A stretch of 64,000 nt of DNA from Strongyloides papillosus (GCA_005656395.1 SRSI01000019.1:803533-867532); one strand, 5' to 3'. Numbered from the stretch's first letter, positions 22,740-35,060 are shown. Translations and numbers: made by a program. The notes: generated by a model not told the origin, from the letters alone.

Positions 22740-24182
22740 TCAAATGTGACATAATCCTGATAATTTTTCTTTTTCTTTACTTGTATAAATCCAGTTTTCT
22801 AGTAGATTCATTTCCTCTTTACAAGGTTCAACATTATAATAACAAGAATTTTCATCTTTTTTGTTTTTTCAAGCATGCACTCTTTTAAGTTTTTAATAAT
22901 CGTCGGTTTGTAAGTAAAAACTAAATTTTTGTTTAATTTCTTTGTTAATGTTTTATAATTTGAAACTAATTTTTTTCTCTCAGATTCATTTAAAGATTGA
23001 ATTTTTTCTTTACTTTTTACATTTTTGAAAAATAATATTTGGTCGGGCATGAAGAATTATAGCTTCCTTTTTTTGTACTATAAAAATATGATACTAAGGC
23101 ACATATAAAACAAAAAACTCACTCTATGACCATCATTCACTTTCGTAAATAATGGTAAATGATAACTTGGATAATTTATTCTATCTGTTAACATAACAGA
23201 TTTCCCACCTTTATTGTGATTGTCTTCAGTTAACAAACCCTTTGTAGCGAAATGAAATGATTTGCTTACGTTTTTATTCAGATATGAAATATATAAACTT
23301 TCGAAATTAAAGAATCCATATTTAGGATATTGTCTTATACTTTTTTTACAAACTCTAATAGTCCCTTTTTTTCTACTTTTTTCATCGAAGATATGGAAAT
23401 ACTCATCAACATCCATAACGGTAAGATATTTCGTATTATTTCTGTACATGCAATCATTAAAAAATAGCGGTCCCATACCTATAGCTGTTGCTGTAAATTT
23501 TTCCATTGGATCACTACGTGGAAATATTGGTGCTGGAATCAAATGGACAATATTCAATTTCTGGTAGTATTTTAACAATTCATAAACATCACTTGATATA
23601 CTTCTATAATAAATTATAACTCTTACATTTTTTTCTTCTCTCCATTTCTCCAGGAACATGAACATTTGAAGCCAATTATTATAATAATAAAGAAGAGGCG
23701 TACAAACAGTTATGCCATCAAAAGGTTTACTGTTTGCTGCAGTGGTATCCAATTGATAATTGATTGTTTCACCTGTTATATTACTAGTAATTTCGATTTC
23801 TTTTAAATGATTTACTCTGTTAAATGGGATCTTGAAATAACTTTGATGAGGATAATATAAACATTTGTAATTGGTTAAATCACAAAGGGTTGTATGAAAC
23901 TCATCATCCTGTTCATAAAAAGATTCATTCTTAGATGAAATATAAAAATGATCTTTCTTCATACTATTGTAAGCAATGTCTCAAGTAAATCCCAAGAATT
24001 GTGCCTTTTTTGGCTAACGCATAATTTTTTGGTATAACATAAAACTTCCACAAATACAATTTTCCTGAATTTTCAAGTTGAAAAAGGTGATTTTCATCAT
24101 ACTTTTTTGTTCCGTTACAATAAGTTATAGAAAATAAAAATATTAAAGTTAAATAAAATAATTTATTTAAAGTGCAAAGCAT
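22740..24182 (-). CDS. GT92 (DUF23) glycosyltransferase-like gene 2, frameshifted
   Basis: Starts at 24182 with signal anchor LNKLFYLTLIFLFSITYCNG. The main exon (to about 23121) reads GITVCTPLLYYYNNWLQMFM, FLEKWREEKNVRVIIYY, CMYRNNTKYLTVMDVDEYFH and YHLPLFTKVNDGHR. A gtgagt..ttatag intron near 23074-23119 leads to EAIILHARPNIIF. Three one-base breaks are seen: near 23965 (HCLQ/MKKDHF), near 23036 (T run) and near 22865. With them removed the end reads CYYNVEPCKEEMNLLENWIY and stops at 22740. It is a tandem paralog of gene 1 on the same strand, 190 bp upstream of that gene. Confidence 0.85.
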
Positions 24183-24423
24183 ATCTTACGTAATAACAAT
24201 AAATAAATCAAAATATGTTAAAATTTGACTTAAATATTAAATCTATTTCGTAAATTTAATATGTCTCATTTTATAATAGCATATTTAACAAGTTTCTTTT
24301 TAAAGAAACCTGATATAAAGTTTAAAAAATTATGATATATTTTGTTTTATTAGTACATTTGGCTACTTGACGGGAAGTATTTTTTGTTAGAATGATTGAT
24401 GACATATTTTATTCAAGTTTATG
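24183..24423. other. 5' flank of GT92 gene 2
   Basis: AT-rich DNA with no open frame. It holds the presumed promoter of the gene starting at 24182. Confidence 0.4.
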
Positions 24424-24580
24424 GCGGACCATGAGATGCTTTAAGTCTTCTACGCACAATTCTAGCACGGGCAAACATTCTAGCTCTTACAAGGTCGCGA
24501 ACTCTTTTCCTAAGCCTTCTTCTAAGTCTTCTTTGAGCAGAAGTAGTAGCTCTTTTATTCTTAAATTTTCTGATACTTGA
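24424..24580 (-). pseudogene. Arg-rich fragment related to the 38-40 kb family
   Basis: The minus frame reads TTSAQRRLRRRLRKRVRDLV, RARMFARARIVRRRLKASHG and stops at 24424. RRLRRRLRK closely matches RRLRRRLRQ of the protein at 38032-38736. It is more GC-rich than its surroundings. No ATG, signal peptide or Thr-rich tail accompanies it, so it is probably an isolated exon or relic. The plus-strand 62-codon frame here is its shadow. Confidence 0.45.
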
Positions 24581-25820
24581 TTATATTTTAAAGGATAAAA
24601 AAGGTTTTAATTCTTTAGAATTCTGTATATTATACAAAGTTACACCACTGGGCACTGTTTTTATCATTTCCTATAAGATATATATAGAAAAAAATGTAGA
24701 AAAAATAGGATAAATTTAAAGAGCAAGTGAATCATTTTGAATGCCCTTTTGTAGAATGAAAATATTAACTGGGTTAATATAATATATCTAAGTTGACTTG
24801 GTAATGATAATATCAAATCAGTATCAATTTATATTAATCTAATATTTAAAGATACAGAAATAATTTTTATTTTTACCAACTACTTTAAAATATGAATTAG
24901 TTTAACATCCTTTTTTATGTACTTTGTAATGTTTTCTCATTTTTTAAATATAATTATTTAAAAGAATTATAAATATTGCTTGTGAATAATAAACATACTT
25001 TAATCTTATAATAAGATTTTTAATGTTTTTTATTTTATAATTAGATGTAGAAAATAATTAAAACAAGTAGAAATTTTAAGAGTTTGCCCTAATTATATTA
25101 TGTGGAAATCTTTTGTTGTCTTTAAGATAATACACAATTAGTAACTATAAATTTTGTAGTTTATTTTTAGTTAACAGGTGTCATTTTTTAAGGTATTTAG
25201 GATGTTTCAGGAACGTCCTAAAAGAAAAGTTCTCGTATATGGACATTTCCAGATATATTATACTTCCTATGAATTAAAAAATGTTCATAAAATTTCAATT
25301 CACAGATGAAAATTCCTTGAGAAAACATGGTACTTTAAAGTAATCTAAGATACTACAAATTAGAAGGTTAATTATCATACATTAAGCAAATAAATTTCTT
25401 ATACATTATTTAGCTTATGATATTAGTAAAATATAATTTTAAATTTTAAAGGGTAGAGTAAATGTTACTTACTTAAAACTTACAGGTTTATCTATTGAAA
25501 TGACAAATAAATATGATTTATTTTGATTGAAGAACATTTTAATAAAATGTTTAGATAATATAAGTTTAAAGTACTACTGATTTAAAAAAGTTCTTTAATT
25601 ATAATTAATTTCTAAATAACTTGTTTATCTCTTCTTAATTATTTTTATAAAAATAAACTATTTCTATTTTAATTTATAAACATAAAATTTATTTAGTTTA
25701 TAAAGGATTAAAAAATTCGCAAATAACTTTAATCTATTAAGGAAATGAGTAAAAAGTTAATTTAATAATTTTATTATTTACTAAATCATAAAAAATATTA
25801 TTAAACTACTGTACAATTCA
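24581..25820. other. Intergenic DNA, no gene seen
   Basis: About 1.2 kb of AT-rich DNA without open frames, repeats or recognisable motifs. Confidence 0.5.
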
Positions 25821-26758
25821 TTAATTAGAAGCAACATTTTTTTTAATAAAATATGCTGTAACAATAGTTTTACTTTGTTTATTCTTTAAAGCACTGCATT
25901 TTAAGAAATGCCAAAAATTATCCCTAAAACCTTTAGTCGATAGAATCAAACAGTAAGGTGCAGAACATGCCAAGAGCGGTAGGATACGTGAAGTATGATT
26001 ATTCATTCTTAGTCTTGTGTCATCATTGTCTATTGCTGTAGCGTAATAGTTACAGAGGAAATGACAGACAAACTAAAAAGAATCAAATTTGAAACACTCA
26101 TCAATAAGAATGACTGGAATTTTGTTAGAAAAGTAGATTCATTATTCTTAAAAATATATTTATTAAATTTCAATCCTATTCTTGCGGTTAAAATAACATT
26201 ATTATTGTTGAAAACCAACATATGAAGCAGAAGGCTATCTTATCAAATAATATATATTTCCATTCAGATTTTGTAAAATATGCTCTGTCAACGTCACCCA
26301 CAAAAATAGCCCCAATAAAATAGAGATAGGAATAATAAAGGTATGTCACAACAACTTGAAAAATAACAATAATATAAGACGCATTTTTGGTCCAACACAT
26401 TTTGTAGAAAATTGGTTCATATAAAGCAAAAAACTTATTTACAGTAAGAATGACATTTCCTATTATTAATAGTGTTTGAAATTGATAAAATGTTAAAATA
26501 TAAATTATTGACAACCACTCGTTGGATACATAATAATGCATAAACAAACCCCATCTTGGAAAATACCAAAAGAGTATTAATATTATAAATGATAAAAATC
26601 CATAGATACCATTAAAAACAAAAAAGAATAATAAAACTAGTATGAAATGCTTGAGAAGTGTTTAAACTTTGAATCATGAAAATAGTTACTATCAAATATA
26701 GTATTAAACTTATAGCTTCAATAATCAAGATACATAAATCAACAATTGGTGGAAACAT
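25821..26758 (-). CDS. 7TM chemoreceptor (serpentine class, Srv/Srg-like), frameshifted
   Basis: From ATG 26758 the frame gives a first membrane segment LILYLIVTIFMI. After a T-run break near 26612 it gives FLSFIILILFWYF. Next come IYILTFYQFQTLLIIGNVIL, NKFFALYEPIFYKMCW (the short intracellular loop after TM3), SYIIVIFQVVVTYLYYSYLY and the later helices. A further break near 26030 leads to TRLRMNNHTSRILPLLACSA and PYCLILSTKGFRDNFWHF, the TM7 and tail. This layout fits nematode chemosensory GPCRs, which act in sensory cilia. The exact subfamily cannot be fixed without a search. It is the only receptor here on the minus strand. Confidence 0.65.
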
Positions 26759-27352
26759 TATCAAGAACGTCTATTTACAAACCTACCAGATATTATGAAT
26801 AAAATATTAAAATAAAGAACAAAATATAGAAGAAGTATTTTTCCGTTTTTTTGTTATTTCAAATAAATTACCGATTAATATCATAAATAAGGTAATTATA
26901 TTATATATGAATGAAATAAATAAAAAATTTCTACTATAAAATTATGTGGAGAGAAACATTTTTTACACGTCTATCATTATTTTTCAACGACAATTTTGCA
27001 CTTTAAAAGTTAGTGAACTTTAATAAAATTTTACCTACTAATAGTTATTATGAATATTATTATCTCATTTCAATCACTTATAAATAAAATGTTAATAACT
27101 TCTATAAAATATAAAATTGTTTTGGTAAACAGGAGGCGAAAAAATATTTCTCTTATACATCATCGGAAAACAAAAGATGGTAATTAATAATCTATGACAA
27201 AAGTCAGGAAATATGAATCTATACTTTTTAAAAAATAAAAATTCTACTGATAAAAGATTATACATTTACATCTCAAAGTTCACGCAATATAATTTAAGTA
27301 TTAAAAGTTAAGAAAAAATCATCATTTATCATTATTACATTTTATCAAATAA
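26759..27352. promoter_or_regulatory. Divergent intergenic region between receptor genes
   Basis: The 594 bp separates the starts of a minus-strand and a plus-strand receptor, so it probably carries both promoters. No motif is certain. Confidence 0.35.
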
Positions 27353-28534
27353 ATGGATACATTAGATAATATATTTTACTCTACAATGGTATTTTTGGGT
27401 GCTTATTCAATATTGTAGCTATAAGCCTTGTTGTGAAAGGCGAAATGAATCTCAGAATAAATACTATACATTTATGTTATTTTTTCAATTTGGTATGGCT
27501 ATTGTTTCATCTTTAATTCTTGGATCCTTAAGCTGCATTTTTATGTTCTTGGTGATTACGTGGTTCTATTCTTATTACCATTAAGTCGTCCTCCATCCAA
27601 TGACTTCATACACGCTAGTTTAATGGGTTTTTCAATATTTTTAATATACTTTAATATAACTATTCCAACTGACTTATTGCTGCAAGATTTTATATTGTCT
27701 GTACTAAAAGTGGTTTCAAAAAAAAATTCTGTAATTAAAGTTTTAGGTTTTTGTATAATATTGACACTACTTCAAGCCATTAGTATTACCTTCCTTTCAA
27801 TAAGCATGTATCTTATGACATTATAAATAATGCAATTAAAAAGTATGATATTGAAAGTTATATATTAACAGAATCAACCGTTGCTTTAGGACGTGAAGTG
27901 TATGTTTTTTACAATAAAATTTTTTTAATGTAAATTTTTTAGACTGATTCAAAAATTTATATCATTGGTTATTTTTGTTCCAATATACTTTACAGTCAAT
28001 TATCTATTAATAATATATTTTGTTAGAAAATACAAATTATATATTAAAGACATAAAGATCTGATTTCAAGACAAACGTCAGAAAATAAATAAAGAATTTA
28101 TGACAATTTTGGTTGTCCAAACATTTACTCCCGTATGCCTTACAGGAGGTCCGATTTTAGTAATTATTATTTTATTTATGATTCAAAAAATTTACAATAT
28201 TTCATTCTTTCTCAACAATATTATCCATCTTATATCTTTTATTCCCTCTGTTAATGGTTTTCTTTTTGCTATATTGCTACCAAGCAATAGAAAATTAATT
28301 CTATCAACATTGAATAAAATTATGTACACAATTATGTGCAGAAAATCAAATCAAATAAATAACATAAGATCAAGTAATGTTTTTAGTAAAAAATCTACTA
28401 AAATAAGTGATAGTAAAACGAATTCAAAACAAAAAAGAATCCGCCAACAAAATTCTGTCAAAGTTGATATTTTTAATTGTAATCTAAAGTTAATCTTTTG
28501 CACTATTATTATGTCATTTTTATTATTTTGCTAA
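27353..28534 (+). CDS. 7TM chemoreceptor A (Str-superfamily-like), frameshifted
   Basis: ATG at 27353 opens MDTLDNIFYSTMVFLGA, then frame changes give NESQNKYYTFMLFFQFGMAI and SRPPSNDFIHASLMGFSIFL. A gt..ag intron lies near 27899-27941. FISLVIFVPIYFTVNYLLII is a late helix. MTILVVQTFTPVCLTGGPIL and SFIPSVNGFLFAILLPSNRK match the TM6-TM7 region seen in the paralogs at 28747 and 31032. The tail is basic, and the last 20 residues (LKLIFCTIIMSFLLF) are hydrophobic, which is odd for a receptor C-terminus. At least three frame breaks are needed to read it through. Confidence 0.65.
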
Positions 28535-28746
28535 AGTTTTTTAAAACGTTTAATTAAATTATAAAATAAAAATAACATTCTATGAATTTTATGGTTGCAT
28601 TAATAAAGTTTTGTATCATTGATGAGGAATATTTCAGGAAATCCGAACAAAGCCTCTAAGTAATAAGTAATATAGATTACTTCCTCCTTAAATACTTTTA
28701 TAAACTAAATTTTGAAGCAGAATAATTTTATTTATTTACCTTCATC
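28535..28746 (+). promoter_or_regulatory. Flank resembling that of receptor C
   Basis: tcattgatga and acttcctc occur in the same order here (28617-28687) and upstream of the receptor at 31032 (30780-30815). This suggests a duplicated promoter or shared control element. Confidence 0.35.
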
Positions 28747-29751
28747 ATGGAATACATTCTAAATAGTATAACAACCTCAATAGTTGGAATTGGAATTATA
28801 ATAAATGAGTAGTAGCAATGTATGTGACAATTAATAAAATGCTCCTTGCCAACAAAATAACACTTTCGTACGTTAATTGTAATACAGCTTATTACTGGAA
28901 TATTAACATTTCGTCTTTCGAAGGAGTTTTTCATTTTATGAAGTAGTTATAGCGAGTTATGTAGTTTTTATTTTTAATCAGTCTCATAGTTCTTTATATA
29001 ATTTTTTTTTGAAAAATTTTTTGTGTTGTTTATTTACTTTTTTTTATTTTTCAATGTTTTCTATGTTGCTGGATTAGTTATTGCAAGATATTAGTTAGTT
29101 TTGTAAGGAAGACAATTTAAATCTTAGAAAAGCATCATTGATCTTTATTCTTTGTATAATTTTATGCTTATGTGTTCTATCGCATTATGGCCTGCTATTG
29201 ATAAAGATATGCCAAAATATTCTAAGTGATTGGATAACAAATAATCATAATGTTTCCCAATCTTTCCGAATCAACAGAAGTTATAACTGTAAATGTTGTA
29301 GGTTTTTCTTAAAATTTAATAAAATTTCTTAATAGACAAAAAAAGCAAAGTATCCTTTTTATTTATTCTGGTAGTTGCTTTCATAGCAGTATATACAATA
29401 ATCATTATTTATGTAAGAAAATACAAAAATTATATGACCAAATATTCAAATGTTATGTCAACAAGCACTGTTCTCATTAACAAACAGTTTACTAAATTGC
29501 TAATATTTCAAAGTTCCGTTCCAGTAATTATTACAGGATTACCAATAATGTTTGCTATTTTAATGATATTAACGGGGAAAACACATAAAATATCTTTATT
29601 ATTTATGTTAATAACGGACTTTTTAATGCTTGTTCCATGTATCAATTCTATTCTTTTTTTAGTGCTACCAAATAGAAATAGAAAGTTTATTTATTTACAA
29701 TTTAAAAAATTTACAAACTTTATATTTTGTAGAAAAATAATCTTGTTATAG
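28747..29751 (+). pseudogene. 7TM chemoreceptor B, pseudogene
   Basis: MEYILNSITTSIVGIGIIIN matches the start of the receptor at 31032 (MDYVSYTITISAFVIGIIAN), then stops follow. FYVAGLVIARY at about 29059 matches VYVAGLVTGRY of that paralog, again followed by stops, and FNLRKASLIFILCIILCLC follows. 29434-29751 is open: LIFQSSVPVIITGLPIMFAI and SILFLVLPNRNRKFIYLQFK. Several stops are tandem (TAGTAG at 28809), so this copy is truly damaged. The minus ORF at 28728-28934 is a shadow. Confidence 0.7.
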
Positions 29752-29953
29752 TTTACTACTAATAGAAGTCAAAAAAATGCGAGAAGATAGAAAAAATAAT
29801 TAAAAAATTAATGTTTGATTTATTGACATAAATTTTATTAATTACTTATAATTGTACTGTTCATTATTAAAAAATACCCTTTTATAAAATATTTACATTA
29901 TATTATTTAAAAAAGTGGTATTAAAATCACTTGATTGTTTTAAATGACAATAG
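29752..29953. other. Intergenic DNA
   Basis: Nothing recognisable between receptor B and the vWA exon relic. Confidence 0.4.
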
Positions 29954-30038
29954 GTTTTATTTGATTCGGGTTTGAAAGAAATTACGTCCTCTGTGAGTCA
30001 AAATGCAAATGATATCAAATTTTATGCCGTTGGAATTG
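29954..30038 (+). pseudogene. Orphan exon encoding part of a von Willebrand A domain
   Basis: Between an acceptor (caatag) and a donor (gtatgtg) one frame reads VLFDSGLKEITSSVSQNAND followed by IKFYAVGIG. The last part matches the vWA core strand 'i.ifavGiG', and FDSG replaces the usual tDG. No neighbouring exon continues the domain. It is best read as a leftover exon from a vWA gene, possibly of a matrix or surface protein. Confidence 0.5.
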
Positions 30039-30104
30039 GTATGTGTACTTTCCTTTTGGATAACACATTACACCCTTGTGAACAGATATTAATTTTTATT
30101 TAAA

Positions 30105-30206
30105 GATCTAGTGAATAATAAGGGTGAGGCAGTGCTTCATATCGCAGAGCATTAAGTCATCGTAAAGTGTCTACTTTCAGTCAACGTAGCAATCTCTATC
30201 AAAAGC
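30105..30206 (+). pseudogene. Ankyrin-like repeat relic
   Basis: A 34-codon stretch reads NNKGEAVLHIAEH, a stop, then VIVKCLLSVNVAISIKS. This follows the ankyrin pattern 'G.T.LH.Aa..gh..vvk.LL..ga.vn'. The in-frame TAA sits where the repeat's GH-x-E turn should be. One repeat and no partner exons were found, so it is a decayed fragment, perhaps unrelated to the vWA exon before it. Confidence 0.4.
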
Positions 30207-31031
30207 TAAGTCATAGTAATTACCTTGAACTGATTTCTCATTTTATTTCTCATATTTATTACTTCTCATCTCAGTTGGTTTAAAAATTTCATTTCTCTAT
30301 AAATTTGTACCTTTATTATGAGATCTTTTTTACTACTGTTTATGTTATCACTTTGGTAGACAACATTAGGGCAATCACAAGAATTAATTTATCAATAAAT
30401 TTTGGCTTTCAATTTTCTCAGTTGGAAAGTCCAAGGCTACACTCAAAATTACTTCTAAAATATATTTTTTTCAATAATAATAAAGACTTCAAATCAAAGG
30501 TGATAGAAAATCATTTTTTGCAAAGATATAATACAATTTTATTCCTGTAAAATTACATGTTGTATCTATCAAATAGAAACATATATACTGTATTACAAAT
30601 ATTTAAAAAATGTTGCTAAAACCAACTTTTTTTTCGTACAATCCAATAATAAAAAGCAAGTATAATTATTTAATTATATTATGCCTCATCAATTTAAAAA
30701 AGAGTTTGTATAGTCTCGAAAAACATAATAACACATAATTTTTCATACATTTAATTCTGACATCATAAATCCTATCATCATTGATGAATAAACTCGGAAG
30801 TAACAAATACTTCCTCAAAAATATATTTTATATATAAGCTCTATAATATAATTGGGTGTTAATATAGAAAATAAAACTTACTTATTAATAAAAAGATAAT
30901 TATTAAATAATCTTACAAATAAAAACTCAGGAAATACAAAAAAAAACTTTAAGCGACTTCCTATTCTACATTTATGAATTTTCAGTTAAGACGAAAATCA
31001 AGTTTAATATTTTATCATTTATACTTTTACT
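30207..31031. other. Intergenic DNA upstream of receptor C
   Basis: At 30317 a short frame reads MRSFLLLFMLSLW, a signal-like peptide that stops at once. The 81-codon frame at 30305-30550 is in another register and shows no motif. Neither is supported as a gene. Confidence 0.4.
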
Positions 31032-32035
31032 ATGGACTACGTTTCTTATACTATAACAATATCAGCTTTTGTAATTGGGATCATAGCTAACAGTACAGGA
31101 ATATGTGTAGTAGTTAATTACCCAGCAGAGAAAAAAAATAAGCATTCTGGTATTCTTCTTTTGATACAATTTATTGCTGGATTACTAACATGTATATTTC
31201 AAAGTGTCTTTTCAATATATCCCTTAGTGATAGAAGGTCATTTAGTCTATATCCTTAATATTTCTGACAGTTTTTTGTATAACTTTTCTATAAAAAGATC
31301 TTGTATATCTTTTGTCTTCTTTTTTTTATATTTCAATGTTGTTTACGTTGCTGGATTGGTTACTGGGAGATACTTTTTGGTTTGCAGACAAAATTATTTG
31401 AATCTAAAACAAGCATTTTCAATTTTTATTTTTACCACAATACCATGTATATGTGTCAGTTTAGCTGTATGGTTCATTGCTAGTGAAGATATACCAGGAA
31501 GTATTCTATATGATGGATTAAAAAGAATAATATAAATTTAATAGGTATTTCTGAATCAACTGAAGCTATTGCTTTTAATCTTGTAAGTTTTTTTTCGTAT
31601 AAAATTCATAATACTTTTTTATCAGGTATCAAGATCATCGTACTTCTTATATGCTTTATTAATATCTATATTTCGGTAACGTATATAGTTATCATTTTCT
31701 TTGTAAAAAAATACAAAAACATATTGCAAACTTTTCAAATATAATGTCAATTAAGACTTTATTATTAATAGACACTAATGATGATATTAATATTTCAAAG
31801 TTCGGTTCCTGTAATTGTTACAGGAATACCAATAATAATTTTTTTTATAATGATAATAACGGAAAACACAAAAACACTTTCTACCACTTGGCATATTATT
31901 AATAAACCTATTAATGCTCGTCCCAGTATCAATCCTATTCTATTCTTAGGATTATCCTCTAGAAATAGAAAGTATCTTTGCTTTCAATTAAAAAATTGCA
32001 ATTGTTTACCTGTAAAAAAAATACTGCATTGGTAG
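31032..32035 (+). CDS. 7TM chemoreceptor C (Str-superfamily-like), frameshifted
   Basis: From ATG 31032 the first 167 codons are open and contain four hydrophobic helices, including ITISAFVIGIIANSTGICVV, HSGILLLIQFIAGLLTCIFQ and FFLYFNVVYVAGLVTGRYFL, with the basic loop VCRQNYLNLK after TM3-4. A likely intron lies near 31580-31625. Then come VTYIVIIFFVKKYK-like codons, and MMILIFQSSVPVIVTGIPII and SINPILFLGLSSRNRKYLCF for TM6-TM7. It is the most complete receptor in the cluster. Breaks near 31530 and in 31630-31770 remain. Confidence 0.7.
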
Positions 32036-32208
32036 TCCAATTAAGAAGTCCAAAAGCAACGTAAAAAATATAAGAAAAAATATCACAAAAAAATAAATGT
32101 CTGTAATAAATGTAAAAAATTTTTTAATTACTTTATTTTTATTACATTATTTACCATTTTAAAAATGTATTTTATGAAAAAATATAATAAACATGTCATT
32201 CAGTCACT

Positions 32209-32987
32209 TTATTTTTCATAGTAATGTGGTAGAATTTTGTAATTACCAATAACAGAATCAGAACCATCTGGAGCCGGAGGTAGGCCTATATAGCTGTATG
32301 GAACTTTACTATAGTTTTTGTAGCCACAATTATTTTGGATCTTTACTGATGCCAATTGTGGTACAATCAGCTATATCTCCATACAAATCTGGGAACTAAT
32401 AAGTAAATAGTCATATAATTATTCACCAAAAAACTTACTCTTCTGGACATAATTTTTCTCTGATTTCATTATTAAACTAGCAAGTTTTCATATTCCTATA
32501 TTCTGGTTAAAACAGCTAACATAAATGTTTTCCATATAGAATTAATGTCATTTGGAAAAACCTTCCAAACATCGTCGCAACATTTCTCTTGAATGTCGAA
32601 ACATTTCTTTAATTATCATTTCCATTAACAACTCTTTTAAGTATTCTTCTTCACTTTCATCTACATAATTTTTATAATTATTACCTCTAGTAAGTAATTT
32701 GAAATAATCGTAGCACAAATTCTTCACCATTATAATTATTAACGCACAAAGGCTGTTATTTATTGTAAACTTTATTAGATAATATTTTATCATATACTGG
32801 CTTCATTTCTTCGTATGTTAAGTCTAACATTTTAATAAGATTCTCACCTTCGTGAAAACCACGTTTTTAGGAGAATATCTAATTGTTCTCTGTCTGCTGG
32901 TGTCGTAAAACGTATGTCAAATTTTGAAGGAACAGTTACTGCAGGATCTAATATATTTAAGATACAACGAAAAGCAATCCTAGACAT
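32209..32987 (-). pseudogene. GNAT-family N-acetyltransferase-like gene, damaged
   Basis: From ATG 32987 the frame reads MSRIAFRCILNILDPAVTVP and FDIRFTTPADREQLDILLKT. After one break comes HEGENLIKMLDLTYEEMKPV, the first helix block seen in nematode arylalkylamine N-acetyltransferase-like proteins ('eD...i..FL...F...Epl...L.l'). A stop after VYNK and a frame change follow. A final exon (32209-about 32395, after a tattag acceptor) reads YSYIGLPPAPDGSDSVIGNY then KILPHYYEK, resembling the '..PPAPHT.a...YKIL' C-terminus of that family. The acetyl-CoA loop is not clear, so the assignment is moderate. Confidence 0.5.
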
Positions 32988-33654
32988 AGTTTAAAATGAA
33001 GAATGAAAGAAATAAAAAAATTTACGGTTATTTTATATTTCTATCGAGAAAGTAATGAATTATTTAACAAATTGTATTATTTCAAAATGAATAAATGTCA
33101 AATATTTCTTATTAAAAATGTATATTTCTTCTACATTTCTAACGATTTAGAAAGAAGAAGATTAATAAGAAATGCTTATTGCATATTGAATTTCATTTTC
33201 ATAAAATAATCGTTCTCCCAGTATTCATTTCACAATAGAAACATTTTAATTTAATTGATAGCAAATTATCTAAAATAAACAATATATGTAGTATTAAAGC
33301 CAAAGTTGTAAACTATAGTTAGTATGACATACTTTATTTTTGCATGTTCTTCTATGTTCACCACTTTTTCTCTTTTGTTGATAATACTATTGTTATGAAA
33401 TAAAAACATAAAAGTTTTAATCTGATCACTTATTTTTAAGTGAAATATTCTGTTTTACTTCAGTTTATATCTCCTGATCGTCTACTCTTTACTCCTTTTA
33501 AAGACATTTCGCTTTTTTTGGTTATGAAAATTCGGAGGACTTTGTACATGATATTTGAACAAAGAGATTCTTATAACGATGTAAATAGTGTTCCACGAAG
33601 GTCTCAATGATTAAATAAAACTTCATACACATTTTCTAACAAGAATACTATAAA
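32988..33654. other. Intergenic DNA
   Basis: The 68-codon plus frame at 33003-33209 has no motif and overlaps the presumed GNAT promoter. Nothing else is seen. Confidence 0.4.
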
Positions 33655-35060
33655 TTACGTCCAAAAGTGACAAGGAGAAAGTTTCGATGACTTTCTTGTG
33701 CAATATAGAAATATTATTATGAGATGCTTATGTAAATTAAATGAGGTTAGAATATTAATAAAAAAATAATTTATTGAATTGCCGTCAATTAACTGAAATT
33801 TACAATTTACAACAACATACCATGATTGCTTAACAGAAATAAAAGTTTTCCAAATATTTTCATAAATATGTTGTTCGCACATTTTTAATGATGTACATAT
33901 TTTAGTTCTTTTGCTTTTTAGGTTCTCACGACATACGGAAAAGTTTTTTAGGGAACTTTTCACTTCCTGATCAAAAGCATTTTCTCGGAGTGATAAATAT
34001 TTTATGTGAAGTCCAAGATTTTTGTTAGCAATGGGAATTTCTCGTTAAATATTGATACATTACCATAAATACAAGGTTGACTAAACCATAAAGCTTTTAG
34101 TTTTCTGTGATGTAATACACTGCCTTCAGATTCTCTTACATATAAGATTTATATAGTTTTTCTGTAAAATTCCTGTTTCAGTTTTCAAAGCATAATGAAT
34201 ATAGAAATTAAAAATTCTTTAAAATATTATGCTTAAAATCGTGAGTTTTTAGAAACTTACAGCCACTGGTAAATAAAACTAATTTTGTATAAATCGGTCG
34301 ATAAAGTTTTTACTAACTTTGACATTAGCTAGTAAATTAAATTTGTATTTTTTTAACTCATCTAAATTTGCCCAGTTCCTTTTATATTGAATAAATTGAC
34401 TCTTAAATGATAAAATGAAATGCTACTACTTCTTTTAATTTTTTCTCTAAAAATTCTAATAAATTTGAATAATTTGTTGACACTAAATCATTTCATCAAG
34501 ATCAACTTGAGCAACATACTTAACAAACATTTCTGGCTCTGTACATACAATCCAGAATAGCTAATATGGTTCAAGACGAAAGATAAGAAAATTAGGATCT
34601 GAATCATTCTTATAATTTCCAGGTAAACATTGACCATTCTATAATTTCAATTTCTATATTTTTAACATACTTTCGATAGTGTGATAAGACATTTCTCTAA
34701 TTTTTGTAAATGAAGTCTTATAAAAATAAAACTTTGTGGTACCTTGTGCTATCCAATGCTCCAAAAAAATTATCAGTTCTAATATAATCACTATATAAAA
34801 ATACTGGTTGTATACAAACACCAAGTTTTATGCTTATAGCTACTAGTAACATTTTTTGGTTTCCTGATATCAATTATAGGGATTGTAATATGTTCATTGG
34901 TCATTTTTGATTGTAATACTAACTCTTTAGTATCTTCTATTCTTTTCTGGAATATATATAATTCCGACATACCCATTAAAAGTACATGGCGGTGAAGATC
35001 TGGAAGGACACCTCTCTCTTGCACACTCATATTGAACAACACCAGCATATCTTTTTACCT
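33655..35060 (-). pseudogene. GT92 (DUF23) glycosyltransferase pseudogene
   Basis: Minus-strand fragments in family order are HKLGVCIQPVFLYSDYIRTD (the start of the domain), NVLSHYRKYVKNIEIEIIEW, MFVKYVAQVDLDEMI with the DLDE acidic motif, FLEKKLKEVVAFHFII, and the C-terminal EVKSSLKNFSVCRENLKSKR .. WKTFISVKQSWYVV. At least six in-frame stops and several frame changes interrupt them, including substitutions that create TAG and TAA, so this is real decay. It is closer to the larger C. elegans-type DUF23 proteins than to the two genes at 21-24 kb. Confidence 0.65.

Noticed and set aside
30305..30550. 81-codon plus frame
   Set aside because: No family signal; an overlapping signal-like peptide at 30317 in another frame stops after 13 codons.
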